Source of the DNA: Comamonadaceae bacterium PBBC2
Lineage (GTDB): Bacteria > Pseudomonadota > Gammaproteobacteria > Burkholderiales > Burkholderiaceae_C
Direction: 5' to 3'
Assembly (NCBI GenBank): GCA_002255935.1
Contig: NKIO01000028.1
Span: forward strand, 1 to 42,536
Length of the DNA stretch: 42,536 nucleotides
Below the pieces are notes generated by a model. That model did no database searches. It was not told the origin of the DNA and was given only the letters and a program-made list of their open reading frames with translations. Numbering within the stretch: position 1 is the first letter of the stretch; each line of letters opens with the position of its first letter. Made by a program: the position numbers and the translations under genes. Shown here piece by piece: positions 9,196 through 16,742 of this stretch.

Positions 9196-9333
9196 TTCAT
9201 TGTCTCCAGCAAAAGTGCCGCTATTTTGACCCCGACTGCCGCTTGCAGTTTGTCGCTTGGAGGTCTTGATCGCTGACGTGCCAAGCGGTCATGTCGCAGT
9301 TGAAGCTGCCGACCTACGGGGGCACTTCAGTGG

Positions 9334-10437
9334 TCAGGCGCGGCGCAGCAGCAAACGCACATCTGGGCCAATGCGGTCCACCGCGTGGAAGGCCAATTTC
9401 ACGGTGTCGCTCAGCGCCGTCAGCGCAGGCAAGTTGGCCATGCCTTGGCCAGGGCCGAGCAGCTGCGGGGCGATGTAGACGAGGTATTCGTCCACCAGCC
9501 CTTCACGGATGAAGGAGCCATTGAGTTTGTGGCCAGCTTCGACATGCAACTCGTTGATCTCGCGCTGGGCCAAGTCGCGCAGCATGGCCGCCAAATCGAC
9601 CTTGCCGCCAGGGCCGGGCATGCCGATCACGGTGGCGCCTTGTTGTTGCAAGGCTTCTCTCTTTGCTTCAAGACCTGTGGCAGCGGTGTAAATCCAGATC
9701 TGCCGCGCTTGATCCCCTGTCCCGAGCGTGTCGAACAGGCGAGCGTCCAAGGGGGTTTCAAGGCGGCTGTCCACGATCACCAAATGCGGCTGGCGAGGGG
9801 TATTGTGGCCCCGCACGTCCAGACGCGGGTTGTCCTCGAGCACCGTGCCAATGCCGGTGAGCACCGCGCAGGCACGCGCCCGCCATGCATGGCCGTCGGT
9901 GCGTGCTGCTTCGCTGGTGATCCATTGGCTTTGGCCGTTTTGCAGCGAGGTCTGGCCGTCCAGTGAGGCGGCTATTTTCATGCGCACCCAAGGCAGGCCG
10001 CGTTCCATGCGGCTGAAAAATCCGATGTTCAGCTCACGCGCTTCGATGGCTTCGTCTGAGGTAGGGGCCAGCGTTTCGGTCAGCACGCTCGCAGCGGCCA
10101 ATCGCGCCATGCCCTGACCGGCCACTTGAGGGTTCGGGTCAGTCATGGCCGCGACCACGCGCCCAATGCCAGCCGCTGCCAGCGCATCGCAGCAGGGGCC
10201 GGTGCGGCCTTGGTGGGCGCAGGGCTCCAGCGTGACCCAGGCGGTGGCGCCTTGCACACTGCGGCCGCGCTCGGCCGCATCGCGCAAGGCCATCACCTCA
10301 GCATGCGGCCCGCCTGCACGTTGGGTGTGGCCTTCGCCAAGCACGGTGCCGTCGGCCGCGGTGATGACGCAGCCCACACGGGGGTTGGGCGAGGTCAGCC
10401 ACAAAGCCTGCTTGGCCAGTGCCAAGGCGCGTTGCAT
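9334..10437 (-). CDS. ribD: Riboflavin biosynthesis deaminase/reductase RibD
   Basis: A bifunctional 367-residue enzyme that deaminates diaminohydroxyphosphoribosylaminopyrimidine and then reduces the ribosyl side chain (steps two and three of riboflavin synthesis). The N-terminal deaminase domain carries the zinc site GPHAEVMAL and LEPCAHQGRTGPCCDAL (His, two Cys, catalytic Glu). The C-terminal reductase domain starts around LPWVRMKIAASLDGQTSLQNGQSQWIT. The ATG at 10437 gives the standard length and the standard MQRALALAKQALWLTSPNPRVGCVI start; a GTG at 10485 would add 16 residues. It lies 74 bp after pilV, in the common nrdR-ribD neighbourhood, here separated by the pilin genes. Confidence 0.93.
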   Translation of the reverse strand: MQRALALAKQALWLTSPNPRVGCVITAADGTVLGEGHTQRAGGPHAEVMALRDAAERGRSVQGATAWVTLEPCAHQGRTGPCCDALAAAGIGRVVAAMTDPNPQVAGQGMARLAAASVLTETLAPTSDEAIEARELNIGFFSRMERGLPWVRMKIAASLDGQTSLQNGQSQWITSEAARTDGHAWRARACAVLTGIGTVLEDNPRLDVRGHNTPRQPHLVIVDSRLETPLDARLFDTLGTGDQARQIWIYTAATGLEAKREALQQQGATVIGMPGPGGKVDLAAMLRDLAQREINELHVEAGHKLNGSFIREGLVDEYLVYIAPQLLGPGQGMANLPALTALSDTVKLAFHAVDRIGPDVRLLLRRA

Positions 10438-10510
10438 GGGGGTTGGCGCCGAAATGGCCTTATTCAACAAGTCGATAGGAGTCACGGTGAAAAATTCAAT
10501 GCAATTCAAT

Positions 10511-10921
10511 TCAGGGCAAGGATACGCCAACCCAGATGGGCACTTCTGCACGGCTGCTGCGGAGCACCAATTGGCTGGACGTTCCGGCAGAGCCTGCCCG
10601 CGCAGCGCTTGGCCATTGCACCGTGACGGTGATGTCAGCCAAGCGCAAACCTGTTCGTGGTGTGAGCTCAACCTTTCTTTTGAAGGTGCTGGTTTGCTCG
10701 GTGGTTTGGTCGTTCATGGGGCAATCTGCCCTTGAGGCTTGGTGGCATTCCATCGCATCCAGCGCCAAGCCATGCGCCAGAAGGCGTTGCCGGATGTCGG
10801 TCGCGGTTTGCAAGCCCTGCGCTGTCAATTGCACAGCGCCCAGCATGCCCACTCCCATAACCGCCGAGGCGACCAAGGCCTCGACCATGGCCATTCCCTT
10901 TTGAGTCGTGGCGTCTCTCAA
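10511..10921 (-). CDS. pilV: Type IV pilus minor pilin PilV-like
   Basis: A 136-residue prepilin-like protein. Starting at TTG 10921 gives a short leader LRDATTQKG followed by the prepilin cleavage site and hydrophobic helix G^MAMVEALVASAVMGVGMLGAVQL, with Glu at mature position 5 (counting M-A-M-V-E). This is the PilV arrangement, and such minor pilins prime pilus assembly at the inner membrane. The TTG start overlaps the upstream stop as TTGA, pointing to translational coupling with the PilX-like gene. The rest of the protein is poorly conserved, as usual for minor pilins. An upstream in-frame start lies inside the previous gene and is unlikely. Confidence 0.8.
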   Translation of the reverse strand: MRDATTQKGMAMVEALVASAVMGVGMLGAVQLTAQGLQTATDIRQRLLAHGLALDAMECHQASRADCPMNDQTTEQTSTFKRKVELTPRTGLRLADITVTVQWPSAARAGSAGTSSQLVLRSSRAEVPIWVGVSLP

Positions 10922-11925
10922 GGTGTGCCTTCGCGCCAACTGCCGTTGACGATTTGGACTTGACGGGCGTCCATGCCCTGTGGCCAAGGCAGCAGATAGG
11001 CTTGGCGGGCATAAGTCTGGGCGCTCACTTGGCTGGCGTTGGGGGCTTCGGGCCAAGCCGAGTTGATCAGCAGCTGGCCGTCAATCTGACCGGCCCGCCA
11101 GCCTCTGGCCCTGTCTTGCTGGCATTGCGTATCGAGCACAACGGTGCCGTGGATGCGCACACCGCTGGCCATGCTGGGGCACAGTGGCGAGCAGGCCGTG
11201 GCTGAGAACACCAGCAGCACCGGCGCTTGCGGGCTGCCCAAGCTTTGGGTCCAGATCGCCGGGCTGTCAACCCAATAGATGGAGCGCGGTGGCTGGCTCA
11301 GGGCATGCAAGCCTTGTCTTTCTTGCGCCTGTGACCAAGCCTTGATGTGTTCGGCACTCAAATCGCCCAAAACTTGTTGCCAGGCAGTGCTGGCGCAGGG
11401 AGTGTTGGTGCCGGTGCTCAACACCACCGCCGCCGAAATGGTCGATGCAGGCACGGGCAGCACCGTCGGCATGAACAGGCTTTGTTGGACTTGGGCGCGG
11501 CTGCGCTGGTCGTTCAATACAGCGCTGGCTTGTACTTCGGTCACATGAGGGGCTTTGACCACGTCGCGCAGGGCCAACACATGGATGCTGGCGGTTTCGG
11601 CACCCGGCACGGGCGGCACTTGCAAGCGCACGCATTGCCATTGCAATCCCGTGTGGTTGGCGGGGCAGGGCGTTGATGGCAATGCGCTCCAAAAAGCCGT
11701 GGCCGAGGTGCTTTGTACCGTGCGCTGAATCTCCGCTTGTGCCCAGGCCAGCGCGGCGTGAGCTGCGAGGCGGGCATGCGTAGACTGGATCTGGGCCTGG
11801 CTTGCCAGCCGGTCGATGAAGATGCTTTGCACGCTGTAAAAGCTGGCCAATCCGGCCACCATCACCAAAACAATGGTCACCATCAGCGTGATTGCGCCAC
11901 TTTGTTGGCGTGGGTTGTAGTCCAT
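10918..11925 (-). CDS. Pilus assembly protein PilX-like
   Basis: A 335-residue protein with a PilX-type N terminus: a short polar leader (MDYNPRQQSG) and then a hydrophobic segment AITLMVTIVLVMVAGLASFYSVQ, followed by a large exported domain with several Cys. The mature fifth residue is Met, not Glu, which is tolerated in the non-canonical PilX/GspK class. The length exceeds many PilX proteins. It sits between PilW-like and PilV-like genes (8-nt gap upstream, 4-nt overlap downstream), the normal minor-pilin order. No C-terminal domain could be named. Confidence 0.7.
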   Translation of the reverse strand: MDYNPRQQSGAITLMVTIVLVMVAGLASFYSVQSIFIDRLASQAQIQSTHARLAAHAALAWAQAEIQRTVQSTSATAFWSALPSTPCPANHTGLQWQCVRLQVPPVPGAETASIHVLALRDVVKAPHVTEVQASAVLNDQRSRAQVQQSLFMPTVLPVPASTISAAVVLSTGTNTPCASTAWQQVLGDLSAEHIKAWSQAQERQGLHALSQPPRSIYWVDSPAIWTQSLGSPQAPVLLVFSATACSPLCPSMASGVRIHGTVVLDTQCQQDRARGWRAGQIDGQLLINSAWPEAPNASQVSAQTYARQAYLLPWPQGMDARQVQIVNGSWREGTP

Positions 11926-11933
11926 GCGTTGCT

Positions 11934-12551
11934 TCAGCAGTAAACGGGAGCCTGGATCGCAGGCAGTGCATTGCGCAGCGTGATGGTTTGGCTCGCCTGC
12001 CATTGGCGGGATGCATCGCCAGGCCATTGAGCGGTCAGGCTCACGGTGACCCACCGCTGCCACAGACGACCTTGTGGTGCGCATTTCACCTGCCATTGAA
12101 GTTGCGTGATTTTCAGGCTGCCCGCATCGGTCAGTGATGTCCAGACTTCGGGCTCGCAAGCCGTGCGCGCTTTGAGTTCGCCATTGCTCAGGCGAAAGCC
12201 CAGGCATTCGTTGTTGTCTTGCAGACCGTTACGGTTGCGATCGATGCTGAAGTTGATCCGGTCGGCATTGATGCTGAAATCTTCTGGACCATCGCAAAAC
12301 GGATCCATGCATGAGGCGCTGGTGCGCAGTTTCCAAGCGTCTTCAAGCGCCTGTGCTTGCCGAAGTTGCTGGGCAATGGTGCTCAGCGCCGCACGCAGAT
12401 CGTGGTGGGCATGGCTGTCTTGCAGCAGCCACCGGTGTCCGCGCAGTTGTTGTGCCAGCATTTGCGTGCCTGCCGCTAAGACCAACAAGCCCAGGCCCAA
12501 GCCGACCATCAGGCCGATCAGTGTTTCGCCACTTTGACGATGGCTTGTCAT
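11934..12551 (-). CDS. pilW: Type IV pilus assembly protein PilW-like
   Basis: A 205-residue prepilin-like protein with leader MTSHRQSG and cleavage before ETLIGLMVGLGLGLLVLAAGTQML. The GETLIGLMVGLGLGLL pattern is characteristic of PilW, where mature residue 1 is usually S/F/M; here the residue after Gly is Glu. The body contains a Cys-rich stretch (ASCMDPFCDGPEDF) followed by DNRINFSIDRNRNG-like residues typical of PilW. The ATG overlaps the stop of the PilE-like gene as ATGA, so the two are probably translationally coupled. Confidence 0.8.
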   Translation of the reverse strand: MTSHRQSGETLIGLMVGLGLGLLVLAAGTQMLAQQLRGHRWLLQDSHAHHDLRAALSTIAQQLRQAQALEDAWKLRTSASCMDPFCDGPEDFSINADRINFSIDRNRNGLQDNNECLGFRLSNGELKARTACEPEVWTSLTDAGSLKITQLQWQVKCAPQGRLWQRWVTVSLTAQWPGDASRQWQASQTITLRNALPAIQAPVYC

Positions 12552-13012
12552 GGCTGCCAGCATTTGGCTGGATCGCTTTGTGCATCCGATCCGCTTGAGA
12601 GCACGAGGATGGCGTTGTCCATCCATTGCAAGCGCATGGGTTTGCAGGCGGTGTCTTGCCCTTGAGGCCCGATCGGCATGGCGATCACGGTGTAGCCCTG
12701 GCTGCTGGCGTCTTCAATGGTGATTTGGTAGTGCCCCAGTGCAGACCGGTCACCGGTCCAACCCAGACTGCTGAGTTGATCCGCGTGCTGTTCATGCTGG
12801 CCACGCCAGCGCGCTTGTTCGAGTTGCACTTGCTGCAAGGCTTGACGTGCATCGGCCCGGCGAGCCTGTCGCAGTTGGCTGTTGAAGCTGGGCATCGCCA
12901 CAGCCGCGAGGATGGCCATCACAGCCAGTGCGATCATCATTTCGCTGAGTGTCCAGCCTGGCTGGCAGATGCGCTGTGCGCATCGGTAGGTCAGACCTGT
13001 GTTCTGGTCCAT
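12548..13012 (-). CDS. pilE: Type IV pilin PilE-like (minor pilin)
   Basis: A 154-residue type IVa pilin. The prepilin site is CQPG^WTLSEMMIALAVMAILAAVAMPSFNSQLRQARRADARQAL, with Glu5 in place; the usual Phe1 is Trp. The C-terminal half carries the paired Cys of the D-loop (CKPMRL ... AKCWQP) and the YTVIAMPIGPQGQD segment typical of PilE-like minor pilins. The leader (MDQNTGLTYRCAQRICQPG) is longer than average. The start at 13012 has a strong GGAGG 7 nt upstream. It is the first gene of the pilE-W-X-V run and is divergent from the FimT-like gene. Confidence 0.83.
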   Translation of the reverse strand: MDQNTGLTYRCAQRICQPGWTLSEMMIALAVMAILAAVAMPSFNSQLRQARRADARQALQQVQLEQARWRGQHEQHADQLSSLGWTGDRSALGHYQITIEDASSQGYTVIAMPIGPQGQDTACKPMRLQWMDNAILVLSSGSDAQSDPAKCWQP

Positions 13013-13095
13013 CTCTCGCCTCCCTGAGATCTTGTTTGATTATTTTGAATACCTGGGTATTCTTTGTAAAGGTCAAAGATGCATGGAGGCAGACC

Positions 13096-13641
13096 ATGAA
13101 CGTTCGCAGGCGCTTATGGGGGTTCACACTGCTGGAAGCTTTGGTGGTGCTGGCACTGGTGGCCGTGTTGGCCAGCATGGCGGCGCCTGCCATGAGCCGC
13201 TTGCGTCAACAACACCGCTTGCAGGCCCAGGCAGAGGCCTTGTTCAACAGTTTGATGTTGGCCCGATCGGAGGCGCTGCGTCAGCAGCAAAGGGTGACTG
13301 TGTGCGCCCGAACCGCTGATGATCGGTGCGCGGCTGTCGGAGGCTGGACGCAGGGCTGGATGGTGTTTGCAGACGCCAATGCCAATGCGCAAAGAGAGAG
13401 CTCGGAACAGGTGTTGCAAAAACATGAAGCCTTGCCTGCTGGCATGGCGCTGGAGGGCAACAGTTTGGTCAGTCGTTATGTTTCATATGGCCTCGAGGGC
13501 CGCAGTCAAACGACATCAGGGGCTTTTCAGGCGGGCACGCTGATACTGTGTCACGTCGATGCCGTGCAGGCTTGGCATCTGGTCATCAATGCCTTGGGTA
13601 AGCCCAGGCTCGAAAAAATAGCCGCTGACGGCTGTCGCTGA
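13096..13641 (+). CDS. fimT: GspH/FimT-family pseudopilin
   Basis: A 181-residue prepilin of the FimT/GspH family. The short leader MNVRRRLWG is followed by FTLLEALVVLALVAVLASMAAPAMSRL, a textbook cleavage site with Phe1 and Glu5. The C-terminal region has the VTVCARTADDRCA, GGWTQGWMVFADANANAQRESSEQVL and CR-ending pattern seen in FimT. The ATG at 13096 has GGAGG 6 nt upstream. It is divergent from pilE across 83 bp of AT-richer DNA, so both units probably start in that gap. FimT-type minor pilins are linked to pilus priming and DNA uptake in other bacteria. Confidence 0.85.
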   Translation: MNVRRRLWGFTLLEALVVLALVAVLASMAAPAMSRLRQQHRLQAQAEALFNSLMLARSEALRQQQRVTVCARTADDRCAAVGGWTQGWMVFADANANAQRESSEQVLQKHEALPAGMALEGNSLVSRYVSYGLEGRSQTTSGAFQAGTLILCHVDAVQAWHLVINALGKPRLEKIAADGCR

Positions 13642-13653
13642 AACCCAGCGCCA

Positions 13654-14100
13654 TCAGCGAACTTCGTCCACCAAAGTCTTGAAGTCGTCGATGTCTTCAA
13701 AGCTGCGATACACACTGGCAAAGCGCACATAGGCCACTTTGTCGAGCTTTTTGAGTTCGCGCATGACCAACTCGCCGATGCGGTTGGAGGCGACTTCGCG
13801 GCTGGGCAGGGCCAGCAGTTTTTCTTCGATGCGCTCAATGGCTCCGTCGACCTGTTCGGTGCTGACTGGGCGTTTGCGCAGGGCCAAGTTCAGGCTGGCG
13901 CGCAGTTTGTCGCGTTGGTATTCGATGCGCCGTCCGTCTTTTTTGACGATGGCCGGAAAGGTGACTTCCGGCTTCTCGTAGGTCGTGAAGCGTTTTTCAC
14001 AGGCGCCGCACTGGCGCCTGCGTCGGATGAAGCCCCCGTCTTCGGCCAAACGCGTCTCCACCACTTGGGTTTCGAGGTGACCGCAGAAGGGGCATTTCAT
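13654..14100 (-). CDS. nrdR: Transcriptional repressor NrdR
   Basis: A 148-residue regulator of ribonucleotide reductase genes. The N-terminal zinc ribbon has CPFC (residues 3-6) and CGAC in [16 protein letters not shown]. The ATP-cone domain follows ([28 protein letters not shown]), through which it senses ATP/dATP. The size is standard. It starts 10 nt after the glyA stop, so the two are co-transcribed and nrdR is probably also under the riboswitch ahead of glyA. It converges with fimT 12 nt apart. Confidence 0.95.
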   Translation of the reverse strand: MKCPFCGHLETQVVETRLAEDGGFIRRRRQCGACEKRFTTYEKPEVTFPAIVKKDGRRIEYQRDKLRASLNLALRKRPVSTEQVDGAIERIEEKLLALPSREVASNRIGELVMRELKKLDKVAYVRFASVYRSFEDIDDFKTLVDEVR

Positions 14101-14110
14101 GGCTCAGACC

Positions 14111-15355
14111 TTATTTGTAGACCGGAAAACGTGCGGTCAAGGCATTGACCTTGGCGCGCACGGCGGCGATGTTGGCTTCGTCCTTGGGGTTGTCCAGCAC
14201 GTCCGCGATCAGGTTGGCCGTGATGCGGGCTTCCTCGTCCTTGAAACCACGGGTGGTCATGGCAGGGGTGCCGATGCGCACGCCGCTGGTGACGAACGGC
14301 TTTTCGGGGTCGTTCGGAATGGCGTTCTTGTTGATCGTCATGTGGGCTGCGCCCAAAGCGGCTTCGGCTTCCTTGCCGGTGATGCCTTTGGCGCGCAGGT
14401 CCACCAGCATGACGTGGCTTTGGGTGCCGCCGCTCACGATGCGCAGACCGCGCTGTGTCAGGGTTTCGGCCACGATTTGGGCGTTCTTGATCACTTGGGC
14501 TTGGTAGGCCTTGAACTCAGGCGCCAGCGCTTCTTTGAAGGCCACGGCCTTGGCCGCGATGACATGCATCAGCGGGCCGCCTTGCAGGCCGGGGAAGATG
14601 GCGCTGTTGATGGCTTTTTCGTGCTCGGCCTTCATCAAGATGATGCCGCCGCGTGGGCCCCGCAAGCTTTTGTGGGTGGTCGAGGTCACCACATCGGCGT
14701 GGGGCACGGGGTTGGGGTACACGCCAGCCGCAATCAAGCCTGCGTAGTGGGCCATGTCGACCATGAAGATCGCGCCGACTTCTTTGGCCACTTTGGCAAA
14801 GCGCGCCCAGTCGATGTGCAGGGAATAGGCCGAAGCGCCGGCGACGATCAGCTTGGGCTTGTGTTCGCGGGCCTTGGCTTCCATTGCGTCGTAGTCGATG
14901 GCTTCGTTCTTGTCGAGGCCGTAGCTCACGACGTTGAACCATTTGCCCGACATGTTCAGAGGCATGCCGTGGGTCAGGTGACCGCCTTCGGCCAGGCTCA
15001 TGCCCATGATGGTGTCACCGGGTTTGAGGAAAGCCAGGAAGACAGCTTCGTTGGCCGATGCGCCGCAGTGCGGCTGCACGTTGGCGCAATCGGCGCCAAA
15101 AATTTGCTTGATGCGGTCGATGGCCAGCTGCTCGGCCACGTCCACAAATTCGCAGCCACCGTAGTAGCGCTTGCCAGGGTAGCCTTCGGCGTATTTGTTG
15201 GTGAGCTGGGAGCCTTGTGCGGCCATCACGGCAGGTGAGGCGTAGTTTTCGCTGGCGATAAGCTCGATGTGGTGTTCTTGACGCGCGTTTTCGGCCTGGA
15301 TGGCGGCAAAAATTTCGGGGTCGGCTTGTTCAATCAGAATGTTGCGGTCGTACAT
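14111..15355 (-). CDS. glyA: Serine hydroxymethyltransferase
   Basis: A 414-residue PLP enzyme that transfers the serine hydroxymethyl group to tetrahydrofolate, giving glycine and 5,10-methylene-THF, the main source of one-carbon units. It opens with the usual [40 protein letters not shown]. The PLP-lysine motif [16 protein letters not shown] is present, along with YYGGCEFVD and [17 protein letters not shown] precedes the ATG by 5 nt. A ZTP riboswitch lies directly upstream, as in other bacteria where AICAR/ZTP accumulation signals one-carbon shortage. Confidence 0.96.
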   Translation of the reverse strand: MYDRNILIEQADPEIFAAIQAENARQEHHIELIASENYASPAVMAAQGSQLTNKYAEGYPGKRYYGGCEFVDVAEQLAIDRIKQIFGADCANVQPHCGASANEAVFLAFLKPGDTIMGMSLAEGGHLTHGMPLNMSGKWFNVVSYGLDKNEAIDYDAMEAKAREHKPKLIVAGASAYSLHIDWARFAKVAKEVGAIFMVDMAHYAGLIAAGVYPNPVPHADVVTSTTHKSLRGPRGGIILMKAEHEKAINSAIFPGLQGGPLMHVIAAKAVAFKEALAPEFKAYQAQVIKNAQIVAETLTQRGLRIVSGGTQSHVMLVDLRAKGITGKEAEAALGAAHMTINKNAIPNDPEKPFVTSGVRIGTPAMTTRGFKDEEARITANLIADVLDNPKDEANIAAVRAKVNALTARFPVYK

Positions 15356-15408
15356 GGCAGTCCTTCAAAAGAGATGGAACCTTGGCTCTAACAGAGGTGT
15401 TGTTGACA

Positions 15409-15585
15409 AGGGCTGCCCAGGCGAACGGCTGAAAACCCATGTCGGGGCCAGCGTGGCCGCCTTGGGGGCTGCGCGCTTCCCAGTGGTTTGGGGTGAGTCC
15501 TTGTGCAAGGGGTCACCACGGTCCACGTCAGAGTGGGCTGCCTCATCGTGGGGCAGCGCTCCTATCGCCAGTTGCGCACCCCTCA
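15409..15585 (-). promoter_or_regulatory. ZTP (pfl) riboswitch upstream of glyA
   Basis: On the minus strand the conserved elements occur in order. P1 5' arm TGCGC (15578-15574) is followed by the AACTGGCG core (15573-15566), P2 built on GTGG (15526-15523) and CCAC (15486-15483), then TGGGAAGC, and the P1 3' arm GCGCA (15474-15470). After a linker comes the P3 hairpin GCCGTTCGCCTGGGC (15429-15415). GGCG of the core can pair with CGCC of the P3 loop, the known pseudoknot. The class senses ZTP/ZMP and is known to precede glyA. Between core and P2 there is an extra hairpin (GCTGCC/GGCAGC). There is no poly-U terminator, so control of translation or an unseen platform is likely. Confidence 0.86.
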
Positions 15586-15651
15586 AGTGTAGCCGAGACC
15601 GGTGCGCGCAAGATCAAAAACGGGCTTCGCGGCTCAATCCCGCGCTTGGCT

Positions 15652-16365
15652 TCAAAGCATTTTGTCGAGCAATTTTTGCTCGTTGAGCACACGGTCCACG
15701 TAGGGGCCGACCTCGCTTTGCCCCGAGGAGACTGCGTATTGGCGCAATGCCTCTTCGATGGTTTCGCTTTGCAGCATCAGGTCTTGCAAGTGCCTGGCCC
15801 CCACACGCAAGTTGGTCACGGGGTCAAACACGGCCAGTCGACCGCCAAATGGCGACAGCTCGGTCGCGCGTGCTTCGGGATCGATTTGCATCAAACCCAT
15901 GGCGCCTTGGGTGCCGGCCGTGAACGGGTTGAATTTGGATTCGATCGCCATGATGGCCAGAAGCAAGGTGGGCGCGATTTGGCTGCGCTCTCCCACTTCC
16001 CAGGCTTCGGTGACCAAAGCAGCGATGGGCTCAGGTGATACCCGGTAGCGGCGACTGAGCCAATAGGTGATGGCCAATTGGTTTTTCGGCAGGCCCTTGA
16101 CCGAGGTGGCCGTGGAGCGGTAAGCGGCGTCGTTAGTGGGCGGGTCCATCGAATCGGCTTGGCGCATTTCAAGCCATTCGAGCACCACCTCATTGACGGT
16201 CAACTGCAAGCCGGGTCGGGCCAGGAAGGTCAAAGTCACCGCCACCACCACCAGCCCCACCAGGGCCAGACTGTGGCGGCTGATTTCGACGAACCCGTCG
16301 CGCACATCCCTGACCAAGGTTCGCAGAACCAGCCAAAGGCGTGCAAGTTGGGTGTTCGCTGTCAT
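15652..16365 (-). CDS. Membrane-anchored lytic transglycosylase (SLT domain)
   Basis: A 237-residue protein. One transmembrane segment (about residues 36-52, LALVGLVVVAVTLTFLA) is followed by a periplasmic SLT domain. The catalytic Glu lies in LAIMAIESKFNPFTAGTQGAMGLMQIDP, the ES...GAxGLMQ signature, and DPVTNLRVGARHLQDLM follows. Such enzymes cleave peptidoglycan glycan strands to 1,6-anhydroMurNAc ends. The ATG at 16365 was chosen; an in-frame GTG at 16389 would add 8 residues. The stop lies 66 bp from the 5' end of the riboswitch, so read-through into glyA is possible. Confidence 0.85.
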   Translation of the reverse strand: MTANTQLARLWLVLRTLVRDVRDGFVEISRHSLALVGLVVVAVTLTFLARPGLQLTVNEVVLEWLEMRQADSMDPPTNDAAYRSTATSVKGLPKNQLAITYWLSRRYRVSPEPIAALVTEAWEVGERSQIAPTLLLAIMAIESKFNPFTAGTQGAMGLMQIDPEARATELSPFGGRLAVFDPVTNLRVGARHLQDLMLQSETIEEALRQYAVSSGQSEVGPYVDRVLNEQKLLDKML

Positions 16366-16389
16366 GGAGATGGCGCAAGTGCAAAGCAC

Positions 16390-16742
16390 AGGCGGTGTCG
16401 GGCCTCGCGGTGGGGTTGAATTCAGGGCCCAAGCTCAGTGCCTGGGGAGCGCAGACGTCTGCAGGGACAGACTCGGGATACAGATCCAATGCGTGATATT
16501 CAAAAGAATCGAGCGGATTCTAGGAATAATTCATAACCCGTCAAGAATATCACTCCGATTTGTTGGTTTGGATTGGATATAAAGAGGTGTTTGCAGGGTC
16601 TCAATGTGGGGAGTTTGCGGTTGATTGCGCCACTTCTCTGAGCGCGGGCCAATTACCGGCGAAAATAGCGCTTGCGCGGTGTACCCTTTTTGGGGGTGTA
16701 CCCTGATGCCGTGTTTGGCATGTACTGTGTTTTTAAAGCGTT
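16390..16742. other. Intergenic region with direct repeats before the DUF349 gene
   Basis: This 353-bp gap separates the divergent transglycosylase and DUF349 genes. An AT-rich core lies at about 16490-16590. Close to the DUF349 start are two exact GGTGTACCC repeats (16678-16686 and 16695-16703, 17 nt apart) and a short hairpin TGCC-N6-GGCA (about 16707-16720). These could be operator sites; no confident -35/-10 pair was found. Confidence 0.5.
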
